Below are positions 9,616-18,134 of a stretch of 64,000 nucleotides of DNA, in pieces. The stretch's first letter is position 1, and each line of letters starts with the position of its first letter. The notes below the pieces were generated by a model, which made no database searches, was not told the origin of the DNA, and worked only from the letters and a program-made list of their open reading frames with translations. The position numbers were made by a program, and so were the translations under genes. Origin of the DNA: Pseudomonas amygdali (GTDB lineage: Bacteria; Pseudomonadota; Gammaproteobacteria; Pseudomonadales; Pseudomonadaceae); NCBI RefSeq assembly GCF_002699855.1, contig NZ_LKBW01000277.1:34270-98269 (forward strand), given 5' to 3'.

Positions 9616-9957
9616 ATGAGCACAGCCTATCAAGAGGACATCAGCAGTAACGTACTGCGCCGCATGAAAGAAGGCGGTTTTGATTTCGCGCGAATCTATC
9701 CCATCGAGTTTTACGCCATCTTCCCGGATGAGGAGCGGGCACGGCAGGCTGCAGAGCAATTTCGCGGTGAATCCCTCAATACCCAGGTAAACGTACGTGA
9801 TGACGGTAACTGGCACTTGCAGTTGAGCAAAGTGATGTACGCCACTTATGACGGTATCGGTGATTTCGAGCAGGACTTTCAGATGGTGATTTCGCCCATG
9901 GACGGTGAGGTTGAAGGTTGGGGTGTCACTCAGGAGGTCAGAAGACTGCACGCTTGA
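9616..9957 (+). CDS. RraB-like (ribonuclease E inhibitor-type) protein
   Basis: 113 residues of a single small alpha/beta domain resembling RraB-like proteins: an N-terminal helix (LRRMKEGGFDFARIYPIEFY), an RAQAA-type helix (DEERARQAAEQF) and a C-terminal strand (GEVEGWGVTQEV). RraB binds RNase E and restrains it in enteric bacteria. In Pseudomonas this class is conserved but not proven to act on RNase E. AGGAGGACGTTTC precedes the ATG. Confidence 0.7.
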   Translation: MSTAYQEDISSNVLRRMKEGGFDFARIYPIEFYAIFPDEERARQAAEQFRGESLNTQVNVRDDGNWHLQLSKVMYATYDGIGDFEQDFQMVISPMDGEVEGWGVTQEVRRLHA

Positions 9958-9984
9958 TGGCTTTTGATTGTCAGGCAACACATT

Positions 9985-10028
9985 ACCGGCTGATTCGGGA
10001 TACGTTCTGGATCGGCCGGTTCTGTTTT
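9985..10028 (+). terminator. Terminator after the RraB-like gene
   Basis: ACCGGCTGAT (9985-9994) pairs with ATCGGCCGGT (10011-10020) with one G-U, followed by TCTGTTTTT. Confidence 0.65.
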
Positions 10029-10053
10029 TGCTTCGCGCTCATAAACAGTGGTC

Positions 10054-10080
10054 AAAAAAAAAGCCACTCAAATGAGTGGC
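10054..10080 (-). terminator. Leftward-facing terminator with no annotated gene upstream
   Basis: GCCACTCA (10063-10070) and TGAGTGGC (10073-10080) form a perfect hairpin. On the minus strand it is followed by nine T. No minus-strand gene lies between here and the plus-strand ATP-grasp gene at 10420, so the signal either ends an unannotated small RNA made leftward from about 10.1-10.3 kb or stops antisense transcription. Confidence 0.6.
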
Positions 10081-10419
10081 GCAAAGGGAAGTCTGTTTAA
10101 AATCCGCACGCGTTCTTCGCCTGCTGGACAAAATAACGGTTAGCGCAAAAACGGCGTTTGGTGCCCTGTTTGCTCGGTTGCTGTGGAGTGTGGCGAACTA
10201 ATGTTGTTGGCGGAAATCAACTCTGACTATGCTGATCATAGATTTCACGGTTGAATGACGCTTCCGAATGAAGCGCGAAATAATCGGCTTGGGCGTTTAG
10301 TGCACAGGAATGGTGCGTAGAACGTCGAGTGTTTACCTAACCTTTTGAAATCAAAGCGTTTATGCCGGTGGCACGGGCTTTGCGATGGTCTTGGTGTCCA
10401 TGGTGACAAGGAGTACGGC

Positions 10420-11829
10420 ATGATCCGCACCTTTTATGACGAGATGTACGATGCGGGCGGCGTAGTCCGTCCGCACTATCGGGAGTTCGCCCGCTGGCTG
10501 GGTGATACGCCTCCCGAGCTTTTGGCTCAACGCAGGCGCGAAGCCGATCTGCTGTTTCACCGTGCCGGGATCACGTTCACACTCTATGGTGATGAGCAGG
10601 GCACCGAGCGGCTTATCCCCTTCGATACCATCCCGCGCAGCATTCCCGCCAGCGAATGGCGTGTAGTCGAGCGTGGCTGTATCCAGCGCGTCAAGGCGCT
10701 GAACATGTTTCTGGCGGATCTTTATCACGACCAGCGGATTATCAAGGCCGGAATCATTCCTGCCGAACAGGTGCTGGCCAACGAGCAATATCAGTTGGCG
10801 ATGCAGGGCCTGAACCTGCACCGCGATTTGTATTCGCACATTTCCGGCGTCGATCTGGTGCGCGACGGTGATGGCACGTATTACGTGCTGGAGGACAACC
10901 TGCGAACCCCGAGCGGCGTGAGCTACATGCTCGAAGACCGCAAGATGATGATGCGTTTGTTCCCCGAGCTGTTCTCGGCCCAGCGCATTGCACCGATCGA
11001 TCACTATCCGAATCTGTTGCTCGACACGCTCAAGAGTTCCAGCCATCTGGACAACCCGAGTGTCGTGGTATTGACGCCCGGGCGTTTCAACAGCGCCTTT
11101 TTCGAGCATGCGTTTCTGGCTCGCGAGATGGGGGTCGAGCTGGTTGAAGGTGCCGATCTGTTTGTCCGCGACGACCGCGTGTTCATGCGTACCACCGACG
11201 GTCCCAAGGCTGTCGATGTTATCTACCGTCGGCTTGACGATGCATTCCTTGATCCGCTGGCGTTCAACCCTGATTCCATGCTGGGCGTTCCCGGACTTCT
11301 GGCCGCGTATCGCTCCGGCAATGTGGTTCTGGCCAATGCCATTGGTACCGGCGTTGCCGATGACAAGTCGGTTTACCCCTACGTCACCGACATGATTCGT
11401 TTCTATCTGGACGAAGAGCCAATTCTCAAGAACGTGCCGACCTGGCAGTGCCGCAAGCCGGAAGAGCTGTCACATGTGCTGGCCAACCTCGGCGACCTGG
11501 TCGTCAAGGAAACCCAGGGCTCCGGGGGCTACGGCATGCTGGTCGGCCCTGCAGCGACCGCCGCCGAGATCGAAGCCTTCCGGGCACGCCTCAAGGCCAA
11601 GCCGCATGCGTACATCGCCCAACCCACCTTGTGCCTGTCGACCTGTCCGACCTTCGTCGAAAATGGCATAGCCCCGCGACATATCGATCTGCGCCCCTTT
11701 GTTCTGTCCGGTCGCGAAACCCGCGTCGTACCTGGCGGGCTTACCCGAGTGGCCTTGCGTGAAGGCTCACTGGTGGTCAATTCGTCACAGGGTGGCGGAA
11801 CCAAAGACACCTGGGTGGTCGAGGATTAA
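10420..11829 (+). CDS. Circularly permuted type 2 ATP-grasp protein
   Basis: 469 residues of the DUF404/DUF407 (CP_ATPgrasp) type. Typical segments are MIRTFYDEMYDAGG at the N-terminus, GVDLVRDGDGTYYVLEDNLRTPSGVSYMLEDR in the middle (nucleotide/metal-site Glu-Asp-Asn) and VVKETQGSGGYGMLVG near residue 365 (glycine-rich ATP loop). ATP-grasp enzymes join a carboxylate to an amine via an acyl phosphate. The start at 10420 has ACAAGGAGTACGGC in front; an upstream in-frame start at 10345 lacks one. It is the first gene of a three-gene operon whose members were proposed, from genome context, to make or attach a peptide-like tag. No substrate is known. Confidence 0.88.
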   Translation: MIRTFYDEMYDAGGVVRPHYREFARWLGDTPPELLAQRRREADLLFHRAGITFTLYGDEQGTERLIPFDTIPRSIPASEWRVVERGCIQRVKALNMFLADLYHDQRIIKAGIIPAEQVLANEQYQLAMQGLNLHRDLYSHISGVDLVRDGDGTYYVLEDNLRTPSGVSYMLEDRKMMMRLFPELFSAQRIAPIDHYPNLLLDTLKSSSHLDNPSVVVLTPGRFNSAFFEHAFLAREMGVELVEGADLFVRDDRVFMRTTDGPKAVDVIYRRLDDAFLDPLAFNPDSMLGVPGLLAAYRSGNVVLANAIGTGVADDKSVYPYVTDMIRFYLDEEPILKNVPTWQCRKPEELSHVLANLGDLVVKETQGSGGYGMLVGPAATAAEIEAFRARLKAKPHAYIAQPTLCLSTCPTFVENGIAPRHIDLRPFVLSGRETRVVPGGLTRVALREGSLVVNSSQGGGTKDTWVVED

Positions 11830-11841
11830 GGATGCCTGCCA

Positions 11842-12801
11842 ATGTTAAGTAGAACTGCCTCTGATCTTTTCTGGATGTCGCGTTACCTGGAGCGAGCGGA
11901 GAACCTCGCCCGAATGCTGGACGTGAGCTATTCGCTGTCGCTGATGCCGCAGGACGGGCGGGGTGACGGGCTGGATGAAATAGCCATGCCGTTGCTGATT
12001 ACCGGAACGCTGGAAACCTATATCGAGCGTCATGGTGAACTGCATGCCGAGCGCATGCTGCATTTTTTCGCGCTGGACGCGACCAACCCGGCCAGCATTT
12101 ACAGCTGTCTGGGCGCCGCAAGGGCCAGTGCGCATGCCGTGCGCGGGCGTATCACTGCCGACATGTGGGAGAACATCAACTCCACCTGGCTGGAAATTCG
12201 CGGCATTGCTCAACAGGGTCTGACCCGTTACGGCATGAGTCGCTTTTGCGAGTGGGTCAAGGAGCGTTCGCACCTGTTCCGTGGTGCGACCTACGGCACA
12301 ATCATGCGTAACGATGCGTTCCGTTTCATTCGTCTGGGAACGTTCATCGAGCGCGCTGACAACACCATGCGCATGCTCGACGCCCGCTATGAGATGCTCG
12401 AACTGCGTGGGCCACAGGCCAACGCCGCGGCGGACAACTCGGCTGCCGGGTACTACCAGTGGAGCGCCTTGTTGCGCGCACTGTCCTCGTTCGAGGCTTA
12501 CACTGAAGTCTATCGGGATGCGCCAGGCGCGCGTCAGGTTGCCGAACTGTTGCTGCTGCGTGCCGACATTCCGCGCTCGTTGCGCGCCTGTCTGGAAGAA
12601 ATGGACGTCATTCTGGCCAGTCTGCCCGGCGTCAATGGCCGACCTGCGCAGCGCATGGCCGCCGAGATGGATGCAAGATTGCGCTACACCAGTATCGACG
12701 AGATTCTGGATGAGGGACTGCATGAGTGGTTGAACGAATTCATTCCAATGCTGGCCCAACTGGGTGATGCCATTCACACTTCGTACCTGGAGGCTGCATG
12801 A
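11842..12801 (+). CDS. Alpha-E domain protein
   Basis: 319 residues, all-helical, starting MLSRTASDLFWMSRYLERAENLARML, the hallmark N-terminus of the alpha-E (DUF403) family. Catalytic activity is not established. It starts 12 bases after the ATP-grasp gene with AAGGA in front, and its end overlaps the start of the transglutaminase gene by four bases. The three products are therefore translationally coupled and probably act together. Confidence 0.9.
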   Translation: MLSRTASDLFWMSRYLERAENLARMLDVSYSLSLMPQDGRGDGLDEIAMPLLITGTLETYIERHGELHAERMLHFFALDATNPASIYSCLGAARASAHAVRGRITADMWENINSTWLEIRGIAQQGLTRYGMSRFCEWVKERSHLFRGATYGTIMRNDAFRFIRLGTFIERADNTMRMLDARYEMLELRGPQANAAADNSAAGYYQWSALLRALSSFEAYTEVYRDAPGARQVAELLLLRADIPRSLRACLEEMDVILASLPGVNGRPAQRMAAEMDARLRYTSIDEILDEGLHEWLNEFIPMLAQLGDAIHTSYLEAA

Positions 12802-13628
12802 GACTTTCGATAAGCCATGAGACCACCTATCACTACGATGACCAGGTGCGCTCGAGTATCCAGTATCTGCGCCTGACGCCTCACGACAGTGAGCGCCAGC
12901 AAGTGCTTAGCTGGCAATTGACGTTGCCGCGCCCGGTGCGCGCGCAGATTGATCCTTTCGGCAATATCCTGCATGTCCTGAGCCTGGAAGAGCCGCACGA
13001 GGCGATCATCATCGGCGCGCGCGGGCAGGTGCAAATCGACGAAACCCGCGAGGCCGAGCACGAAAGCCAGTCGGCATTACCGTTTTTGCGCGTGACGCGA
13101 CTGACCGAGCCTGACGAAGCGATTCGCAGTTTCGCAGCCAGGGAATGTCGCAAGCGCGCTGACCGTAGCGCATTGATCGACCTGATGCAGGCGCTCAACC
13201 AGCACATGACTTACACGCAGGGTGCGACCGAAGTCGACACCAGTGCCGCCCAAGCCTTCGCCGGACGCTCGGGGGTCTGTCAGGACCATACCCACGCCTT
13301 CCTGGCCTGCGCCCGCAGTCTTGGGGTGCCGGCACGTTATGTGTCCGGTTATCTGTGCAGCGAAGACAGCGAACATTTGTCCAGTCACGCCTGGGCCGAA
13401 GCCTGGATAGACGACGCCTGGTACAGCTTCGATGTCACTAACCAGCTGGCCATTCCCGAACGTCATTTGAAGCTGGCGGTAGGGCTGGACTATCTGGATG
13501 CTTGTCCGGTGCGCGGCATGCGCCGGGGTGGCGGGTCTGAACAGATGCACGCCAAGGTCGTGGTTTCACCCATGACCGGTACGCCAAAAGTGAAAACCCG
13601 TGTGCAGGTCCAGGCGCAGCATCAGTAG
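12798..13628 (+). CDS. Transglutaminase-like cysteine protease-fold protein
   Basis: 276 residues with an N-terminal beta-rich domain (MRLSISHETTYHYDDQVRSS) and a transglutaminase-like core. The Cys-His-Asp triad is visible as GVCQDHTHAFLACARSLG, LSSHAWAEAWID and FDVTNQLA. Members of this fold form or hydrolyse amide bonds at Gln/Glu side chains. Together with the two preceding genes it suggests ligation and trimming of an amide-linked modification; this is inference from family context. The ATG overlaps the preceding stop (ATGA). Confidence 0.9.
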   Translation: MRLSISHETTYHYDDQVRSSIQYLRLTPHDSERQQVLSWQLTLPRPVRAQIDPFGNILHVLSLEEPHEAIIIGARGQVQIDETREAEHESQSALPFLRVTRLTEPDEAIRSFAARECRKRADRSALIDLMQALNQHMTYTQGATEVDTSAAQAFAGRSGVCQDHTHAFLACARSLGVPARYVSGYLCSEDSEHLSSHAWAEAWIDDAWYSFDVTNQLAIPERHLKLAVGLDYLDACPVRGMRRGGGSEQMHAKVVVSPMTGTPKVKTRVQVQAQHQ

Positions 13629-13657
13629 CGCGTAAGCACTGACCTGCGCATCACTGA

Positions 13658-13685
13658 AATGGCCGGAATTCAAACTCCGGCCATT
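13658..13685. terminator. Hairpin between convergent genes
   Basis: AATGGCCGGA (13658-13667) pairs perfectly with TCCGGCCATT (13676-13685). It lies between the transglutaminase gene and the convergent rhodanese-like gene. The flanking T-runs are short on both strands, so termination is likely but not certain. Confidence 0.5.
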
Positions 13686-13687
13686 GC

Positions 13688-14059
13688 TTATTCGGCAGGG
13701 TCGTCGGTGGTGCTGTAGAGCGCGTTGTGCAGCTCTTCGTAATTACCGCCATTGATGACGCTGAAATAGCCCGCTGCCCTGAGTTTTTCCTGAGCCTTGT
13801 CGGCTTTGCTGTCAGTGCTGCTGAAAATGACGAACACCGCATTGCGGTCGTTGAGCACCTGTTTCATCTGATTGACCAGCCGCCGGTCATCGACCCGTAC
13901 CGCATTCAATACCGTGCCCGCGTCATAGTCGGTCTGGCTGCGTACATCCATCGCCAGTTTGCCTTCCTTGAGCGCAGCCACCGCTGCAGCCTGATCTACC
14001 ATGCCCGCGTGGGCTGCGAAGCTGCTGACAAGTGCAAAAACAGCAATCCATTGGCGCAT
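13688..14059 (-). CDS. Exported rhodanese-like protein lacking the catalytic Cys
   Basis: 123 residues: a signal peptide (MRQWIAVFALVSSFAAHA, cleavage probably after AHA at 18) and a rhodanese-like fold (LAMDVRSQTDYDAGTVLNAVRV). In active rhodaneses the loop after the central strand carries Cys in a CRxGxR-type loop. Here the equivalent stretch reads VFVIFSSTDSKADKAQ, with Ser in place of Cys, so sulfur transfer is unlikely. It is probably a periplasmic non-catalytic rhodanese-fold protein of unknown role. Confidence 0.8.
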   Translation of the reverse strand: MRQWIAVFALVSSFAAHAGMVDQAAAVAALKEGKLAMDVRSQTDYDAGTVLNAVRVDDRRLVNQMKQVLNDRNAVFVIFSSTDSKADKAQEKLRAAGYFSVINGGNYEELHNALYSTTDDPAE

Positions 14060-14125
14060 AGGCGCGTCTCCTTCAGTCGAGTGGAAAGAGTGGCACAGTT
14101 ACACACTGACCGAAAGCGTGTCAGA

Positions 14126-14227
14126 TCAGCCGAACAACCTGTTCAGGTTAGGCACGATCAATAACAGCGCAGTGGTAAAGAGGATTAATCCCGCCTGACG
14201 TACTTTGGAGTGTTTGAACTTGAACAT
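14126..14227 (-). CDS. Small membrane protein, 33 residues
   Basis: A short frame starting MFKFKHSKVRQAGLILF: a basic N-terminus followed by a single hydrophobic helix (GLILFTTALLLIVPNL). AAAAGGCGGTCAGCC before the ATG can serve as a ribosome site. It lies upstream of, and on the same strand as, the rhodanese-like gene. The basic-then-hydrophobic design is typical of real small membrane proteins, but I cannot name a family. Confidence 0.5.
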   Translation of the reverse strand: MFKFKHSKVRQAGLILFTTALLLIVPNLNRLFG

Positions 14228-14667
14228 GGCTGACCGCCTTTTGTTGTTATTCCTGAGCGACAGAAGCAGGTCTATTCCGCGACGCGGAGAGTCGACCGCT
14301 GGCATGGGTGCGCATTGAACAGGTGGACCCGGTCATTTGACCGCTGGCCCGAGCGCTGAAAGGATTTTGCGCGCCTCCTGTTACAGATTTAACAATAGAG
14401 CCGAGGTGCCCCACGCCTTAGAACGGTTGGGAATTTAAACGTCTACTTATCCAACTTAACGTTATCAATCAACTGTTCGCCAGAGGCTCAGGCCTTTGCT
14501 AGACACTTCATTCACATCGTTCAGCTTTGCACCGTTCGTCCGGGTCAGACTTTTCCTACGTGCATTAAACCTCCGACAAGGCGCGGGGTGCTGCTTGATT
14601 TGCCGATGCCTTCAAGGCAGGCTCTGCCCGTGCGCTATTGCCTCATCATTGTTTCAGGGCCTCTTTT
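14228..14667. other. Intergenic region without a recognised gene
   Basis: About 440 bases between the small membrane ORF and the amidotransferase gene. The middle (14390-14470) is AT-rich and could hold promoters for the two divergent units. I see no convincing ORF, tRNA or strong terminator. Confidence 0.5.
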
Positions 14668-15396
14668 ATGTCTTTACGCATCTGTATTCTGGAAACCGAC
14701 AACCTGCGACCAGAACTGGTCGAGCAATATCAGGGGTACGGGCGGATGTTCGAATTGCTCTTCGCTCGCCAGCCAATCGCTGCAGAGCTGACGGTTTACA
14801 ATGTGGTGCAAGGGGACTATCCACCTGCAGACGAGCAGTTCGATGCTTATCTGGTGACCGGCAGCAAGGCAGACTCGTTTGGCACCGATCCCTGGATTCA
14901 GACCTTGAAGGTTTATCTGCTGGAGCTGTATCAGCGCGGCGAAAAACTGCTGGGTATCTGCTTTGGTCACCAGTTGCTGGCCTTGCTCCTGGGCGGCAGG
15001 ACCGAGCGTGCCGTGCAGGGTTGGGGTGTGGGTATTCATCACTATCAATTGGCTCCCGCCAGACCGTGGATGACGCCAGCAATGGACACGCTCACGTTGC
15101 TGATCAGCCATCAGGATCAGGTGACCGCGCTGCCCGAGAACGCAACGGTGCTTGCATCCAGCGAGTTCTGTCCATTTGCGGCCTACCATATCAATGATCA
15201 GGTGCTGTGTTTCCAGGGCCATCCCGAGTTCATTCACGAGTTTTCCCGGACCTTGCTTGATCTTCGTCAGGAAGCGCTGGGCGAACAGGTTTACCAACAG
15301 GGTGTTGCCAGCCTGGATCACGACCATCATGGGGCGACGGTGGCAGAATGGATGATGCGCTTTGTGGCGCACAAGCCGGAAAAACAGTCTGTCTGA
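14668..15396 (+). CDS. Class I glutamine amidotransferase-like protein (GMP synthase-type GATase domain)
   Basis: 242 residues, one GATase1 domain. The nucleophile elbow is GICFGHQLLA (Cys near residue 94) and the His/Glu of the triad are in FQGHPEF (about 183-189). These proteins hydrolyse glutamine to pass ammonia, or act as gamma-glutamyl hydrolases; no partner synthetase is adjacent, so the acceptor is unknown. The ATG at 14668 gives MSLRICILETDN, a normal N-terminus. Confidence 0.85.
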   Translation: MSLRICILETDNLRPELVEQYQGYGRMFELLFARQPIAAELTVYNVVQGDYPPADEQFDAYLVTGSKADSFGTDPWIQTLKVYLLELYQRGEKLLGICFGHQLLALLLGGRTERAVQGWGVGIHHYQLAPARPWMTPAMDTLTLLISHQDQVTALPENATVLASSEFCPFAAYHINDQVLCFQGHPEFIHEFSRTLLDLRQEALGEQVYQQGVASLDHDHHGATVAEWMMRFVAHKPEKQSV

Positions 15397-15436
15397 TCCG
15401 GCGCATGGCTGTTGGAACGGGAATGCAGTGGCGGTG

Positions 15437-16408
15437 CTATAGCCAGCCAGAGCGCTTGAAGCTGGCAAACAGCGCCGTACACCCGCCCAGAATGACGCCC
15501 AGCACGATGAAGTAGCCGTATTCCCACTTGAGCTCCGGCATGTTCTCGAAGTTCATGCCGTAGATGCCGGCAATTGCGGTTGGAAAGGCCAGAATCGCTG
15601 CCCAGCCAGCAAACTTGCGCTGCACGATGCTTTGCCTCGAGGACTCCAGCAACAGGCCGATTTCGATTGTCTGGCTGGCGATGTCACACAGGTTGCCCAG
15701 GTCTTCCATCTGCCGCTTGACGTGAATTTCCACGTCGCGAAAGTAGGGGCGCATGTTCTTGTCGATGAACGGGAAACTGAGTCTCTGCAGTTCTTCACCC
15801 ACTTCCACCATCGGCGCTACATAACGGCGCATGCGCAAAAGATCACGGCGCAGTGCATGAATGTGCTGGATGTCGGATTCGCGCAACGAGCCGCCGATGA
15901 CACTTTGCTCCAACAGTTCAAGTTCGGCATGGATGGCTTCGGTCACCGGTTGATAGTTCTCGGTGACGAAGTCCAGGAGGGCGTAGAGCACGAAGTCTTC
16001 GCCGTGCTCCAGCAGCAGTGGCCTGGCCTCGCAGCGCTGACGCACCAGCCCGTAGGACTTGGAATGGCCGTTGCGCGAGGTGATGACATAGCCCTTGCCC
16101 GCGAAGATATTGGTTTCGATGAACAGCAGCTTGCCGTTTTCGCGTACCGGCGCGTAGGTCACGATAAACAGCGCATCGCCAAAGGTTTCCAGCTTTGGAC
16201 GGCTGTGAACCTCCATGGCATCTTCAAGGGCCAGTTCATGCAGGTTGAACTGTTCTTTGAGGCTGGTCAGTTCCTCATTACTGGGCTGCTCCAGGCCGAT
16301 CCAGACGAAATGATCGGGTTTGGCGGCCCAGGCGGCGCCATCATCAAGGGTTATATCGCGGACTTTTTTGCCTTTGCTGTATACCGCTGCTGCAACAACT
16401 CGACCCAT
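15437..16408 (-). CDS. corA: CorA-family magnesium/cobalt transporter
   Basis: 323 residues with a large N-terminal cytoplasmic domain, a long helix and two C-terminal transmembrane helices. The pore signature YGMNFENMPELKW (about residues 276-288, containing the family GMN motif) lies between the helices, and the C-terminus is basic (FASFKRSGWL). CorA forms a pentameric Mg2+ channel in the inner membrane. It is monocistronic, convergent with the amidotransferase gene. More than one CorA paralogue is common in Pseudomonas, so the symbol is a family name here. Confidence 0.85.
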   Translation of the reverse strand: MGRVVAAAVYSKGKKVRDITLDDGAAWAAKPDHFVWIGLEQPSNEELTSLKEQFNLHELALEDAMEVHSRPKLETFGDALFIVTYAPVRENGKLLFIETNIFAGKGYVITSRNGHSKSYGLVRQRCEARPLLLEHGEDFVLYALLDFVTENYQPVTEAIHAELELLEQSVIGGSLRESDIQHIHALRRDLLRMRRYVAPMVEVGEELQRLSFPFIDKNMRPYFRDVEIHVKRQMEDLGNLCDIASQTIEIGLLLESSRQSIVQRKFAGWAAILAFPTAIAGIYGMNFENMPELKWEYGYFIVLGVILGGCTALFASFKRSGWL

Positions 16409-16500
16409 GGCGCTATCGCTTCTTCAATATGTCAGTGGCGCAAAAAACATGCGCGGTAGCTGATCAGATTGATCAAATGCGTATGAGTTCGCCGGTAAAC

Positions 16501-16522
16501 AAAAGCCCGCGCCGGCGGGCTT
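16501..16522 (-). terminator. Rho-independent terminator after the crotonase gene
   Basis: AAGCCCGC (16503-16510) pairs with GCGGGCTT (16515-16522) around a tight loop; on the minus strand TTTTGTTT follows. It is placed just after the stop of the gene at 16533. Confidence 0.75.
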
Positions 16523-16532
16523 CGATTGGGTA

Positions 16533-17222
16533 TCACAGCATGTGTTGCCGATCCTGCTCGATAGCTGCATCCAGTGTATCGAGCAAGGCTTTTCTAACCT
16601 TGAGTTTGGTCTTCTTGTGCGCGCTCATGTTGATCTTCTTCAACTGTGCAGCGACCGACAATGCGGTGTTTTGCAGTTCATCGACGCTGACCACCTTGTC
16701 CAGGAAGCCGGCGGCCATCGCTCCTTCAGGGTCGAACATTTCGGCATTGATAACCGAGCGATTGAAGGCTGATTTACGCAACCTGTCACGCGCCAGTTCG
16801 ATGCCGGCGTGGTGCATGGGCATGCCGATCTGTACTTCGTTCAATCCGATACTGAACGGCCCTGCGACACCGATACGATAATCGGCGGACAGCAGCAAAA
16901 AGGCACCCTTGGCAACGGCGTGGCCGGGGCAGGCGACGATGATCGGGAAGGGGTGCGACAGCATTCTGCGCGCCAGGGTGGAACCCTGAGCAACCAGATT
17001 GATCGCCGCTTCGGCGCTCGAGGTCATCACCTTGAGGTCGTAGCCGCCCGAGAGAATCCCGGGCTGTCCAGTGACGATCACGATTGCCCGGTCCTGTTCG
17101 GCCTGATCCAGCGCAGCATTGAACGCGATGATTACGTCCGGAGAAATGGCATTGACCTTGCCGTTGTTCAGGGTCAGCGTGGCGACACCGTCGTCCAGAT
17201 GGTACGAGACCAGATCACTCAT
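16533..17222 (-). CDS. Crotonase/enoyl-CoA hydratase family protein
   Basis: 229 residues of the crotonase fold. The oxyanion-hole segments are seen as GILSGGYDLKVMTS (about 55-68) and PGHAVAKGAFLLLSADYRIG (about 99-118). In hydratases the second catalytic region carries Glu residues. Here it reads SIGLNEVQIGMPMHHAGI, so one Glu equivalent is kept and the exact reaction is uncertain. It is a single gene with its own terminator; the acyl-CoA substrate is unknown. Confidence 0.82.
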   Translation of the reverse strand: MSDLVSYHLDDGVATLTLNNGKVNAISPDVIIAFNAALDQAEQDRAIVIVTGQPGILSGGYDLKVMTSSAEAAINLVAQGSTLARRMLSHPFPIIVACPGHAVAKGAFLLLSADYRIGVAGPFSIGLNEVQIGMPMHHAGIELARDRLRKSAFNRSVINAEMFDPEGAMAAGFLDKVVSVDELQNTALSVAAQLKKINMSAHKKTKLKVRKALLDTLDAAIEQDRQHML

Positions 17223-17347
17223 GACGTGATTCCTTTATTGAAGTGAGCAGACGTTACTCACCCATAAGGAACAGGTAAAGCGCTGACTGATGAGTCACTC
17301 GGTAGATCGCCAATCAATGGCCGATTTACCCTCAACGGCGGCTCGGG

Positions 17348-17641
17348 TCATGGCTGGATATCGTTGAAGCCGCAATATTCTTCCCAGTCCATTCCCAGCG
17401 CTTCGGCTACCTGGCGGTGTGCTTCAAGGCGCATGCTCTGCAACTGTTCGGGCGACTCGGCAATCAGTTCCAGCGCCAGTTCCCAGGACTCGATGCCCTG
17501 GCTCTCGGCCTCGTCTTCAAAAGCCCACTGTAATTGCTGCTTTTGCTCTTTCGGGCTCAACGCGCTGATTTCGTCCTTCAGGGTCGGATGGGTCGCGAGG
17601 TATTTCGCCAGCGCGGCCTCGTTCCACTCAAGCGTATTCAT
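17348..17641 (-). CDS. Small acidic hypothetical protein (DUF6388-like)
   Basis: 97 residues, rich in Glu/Gln/Ala/Leu and predicted helical, starting MNTLEWNEAALAKYLATHP and ending CGFNDIQP. It resembles the small Pseudomonas family I know as DUF6388, function unknown. It has no membrane segment. Confidence 0.65.
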   Translation of the reverse strand: MNTLEWNEAALAKYLATHPTLKDEISALSPKEQKQQLQWAFEDEAESQGIESWELALELIAESPEQLQSMRLEAHRQVAEALGMDWEEYCGFNDIQP

Positions 17642-17803
17642 GCGGGGTTCCTCAAAATGGTTCGATAGCCCGGCTGCTTTTCAGGGCAGGGGGCAAGACG
17701 GCGTGATTGTGAGGGAGCACGTCATTGATGTCAGCACCCGGCCGCAATAATCGCTAGAGTGCTCAGACGAATGTATTGATCCTTCACTCAGGAGCCTATC
17801 GAG

Positions 17804-18133
17804 ATGATTAAAGTCAGTGTGCTGTATGCGTATGAAGAGGGTGCCCGTTTCGACCACGATTACTATCGCGACAAACACTTGCCGCTGGTGCAAGAGCTGA
17901 TGGGCAGTTACTGCAAGGGCTACAGCGTCGACAGAGGCATAGGCGGAGCAACGCCGGGCTCGGAGCCTCGGTATATCGGCATGTGCCACATCTATTGCGA
18001 TTCCATAGAAGACTTTGAAGCCGGCATGGGGCCGCATTCAAAGCAGATCAATGCCGACATCACCAACTACACCGACCTGATCCCGGAGATACAGATCAGC
18101 GAAGTGCGTGCCGATGTGAAAACCGCGCGATAG
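17804..18133 (+). CDS. EthD-family dimeric alpha/beta-barrel protein
   Basis: 109 residues. The EthD pattern (first strand IKVSVLYAY, then the HDYYRDKHLPLVQELMG segment with the conserved DHYRxxHxPL-type His) is clear. Such ferredoxin-fold dimers act in small-molecule conversions next to oxidoreductases, but no partner is adjacent. CAGGAGCCTATCGAG lies before the ATG. Its stop is one base from the stop of the convergent DUF4124 gene. Confidence 0.85.
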   Translation: MIKVSVLYAYEEGARFDHDYYRDKHLPLVQELMGSYCKGYSVDRGIGGATPGSEPRYIGMCHIYCDSIEDFEAGMGPHSKQINADITNYTDLIPEIQISEVRADVKTAR

Positions 18134-18134
18134 C

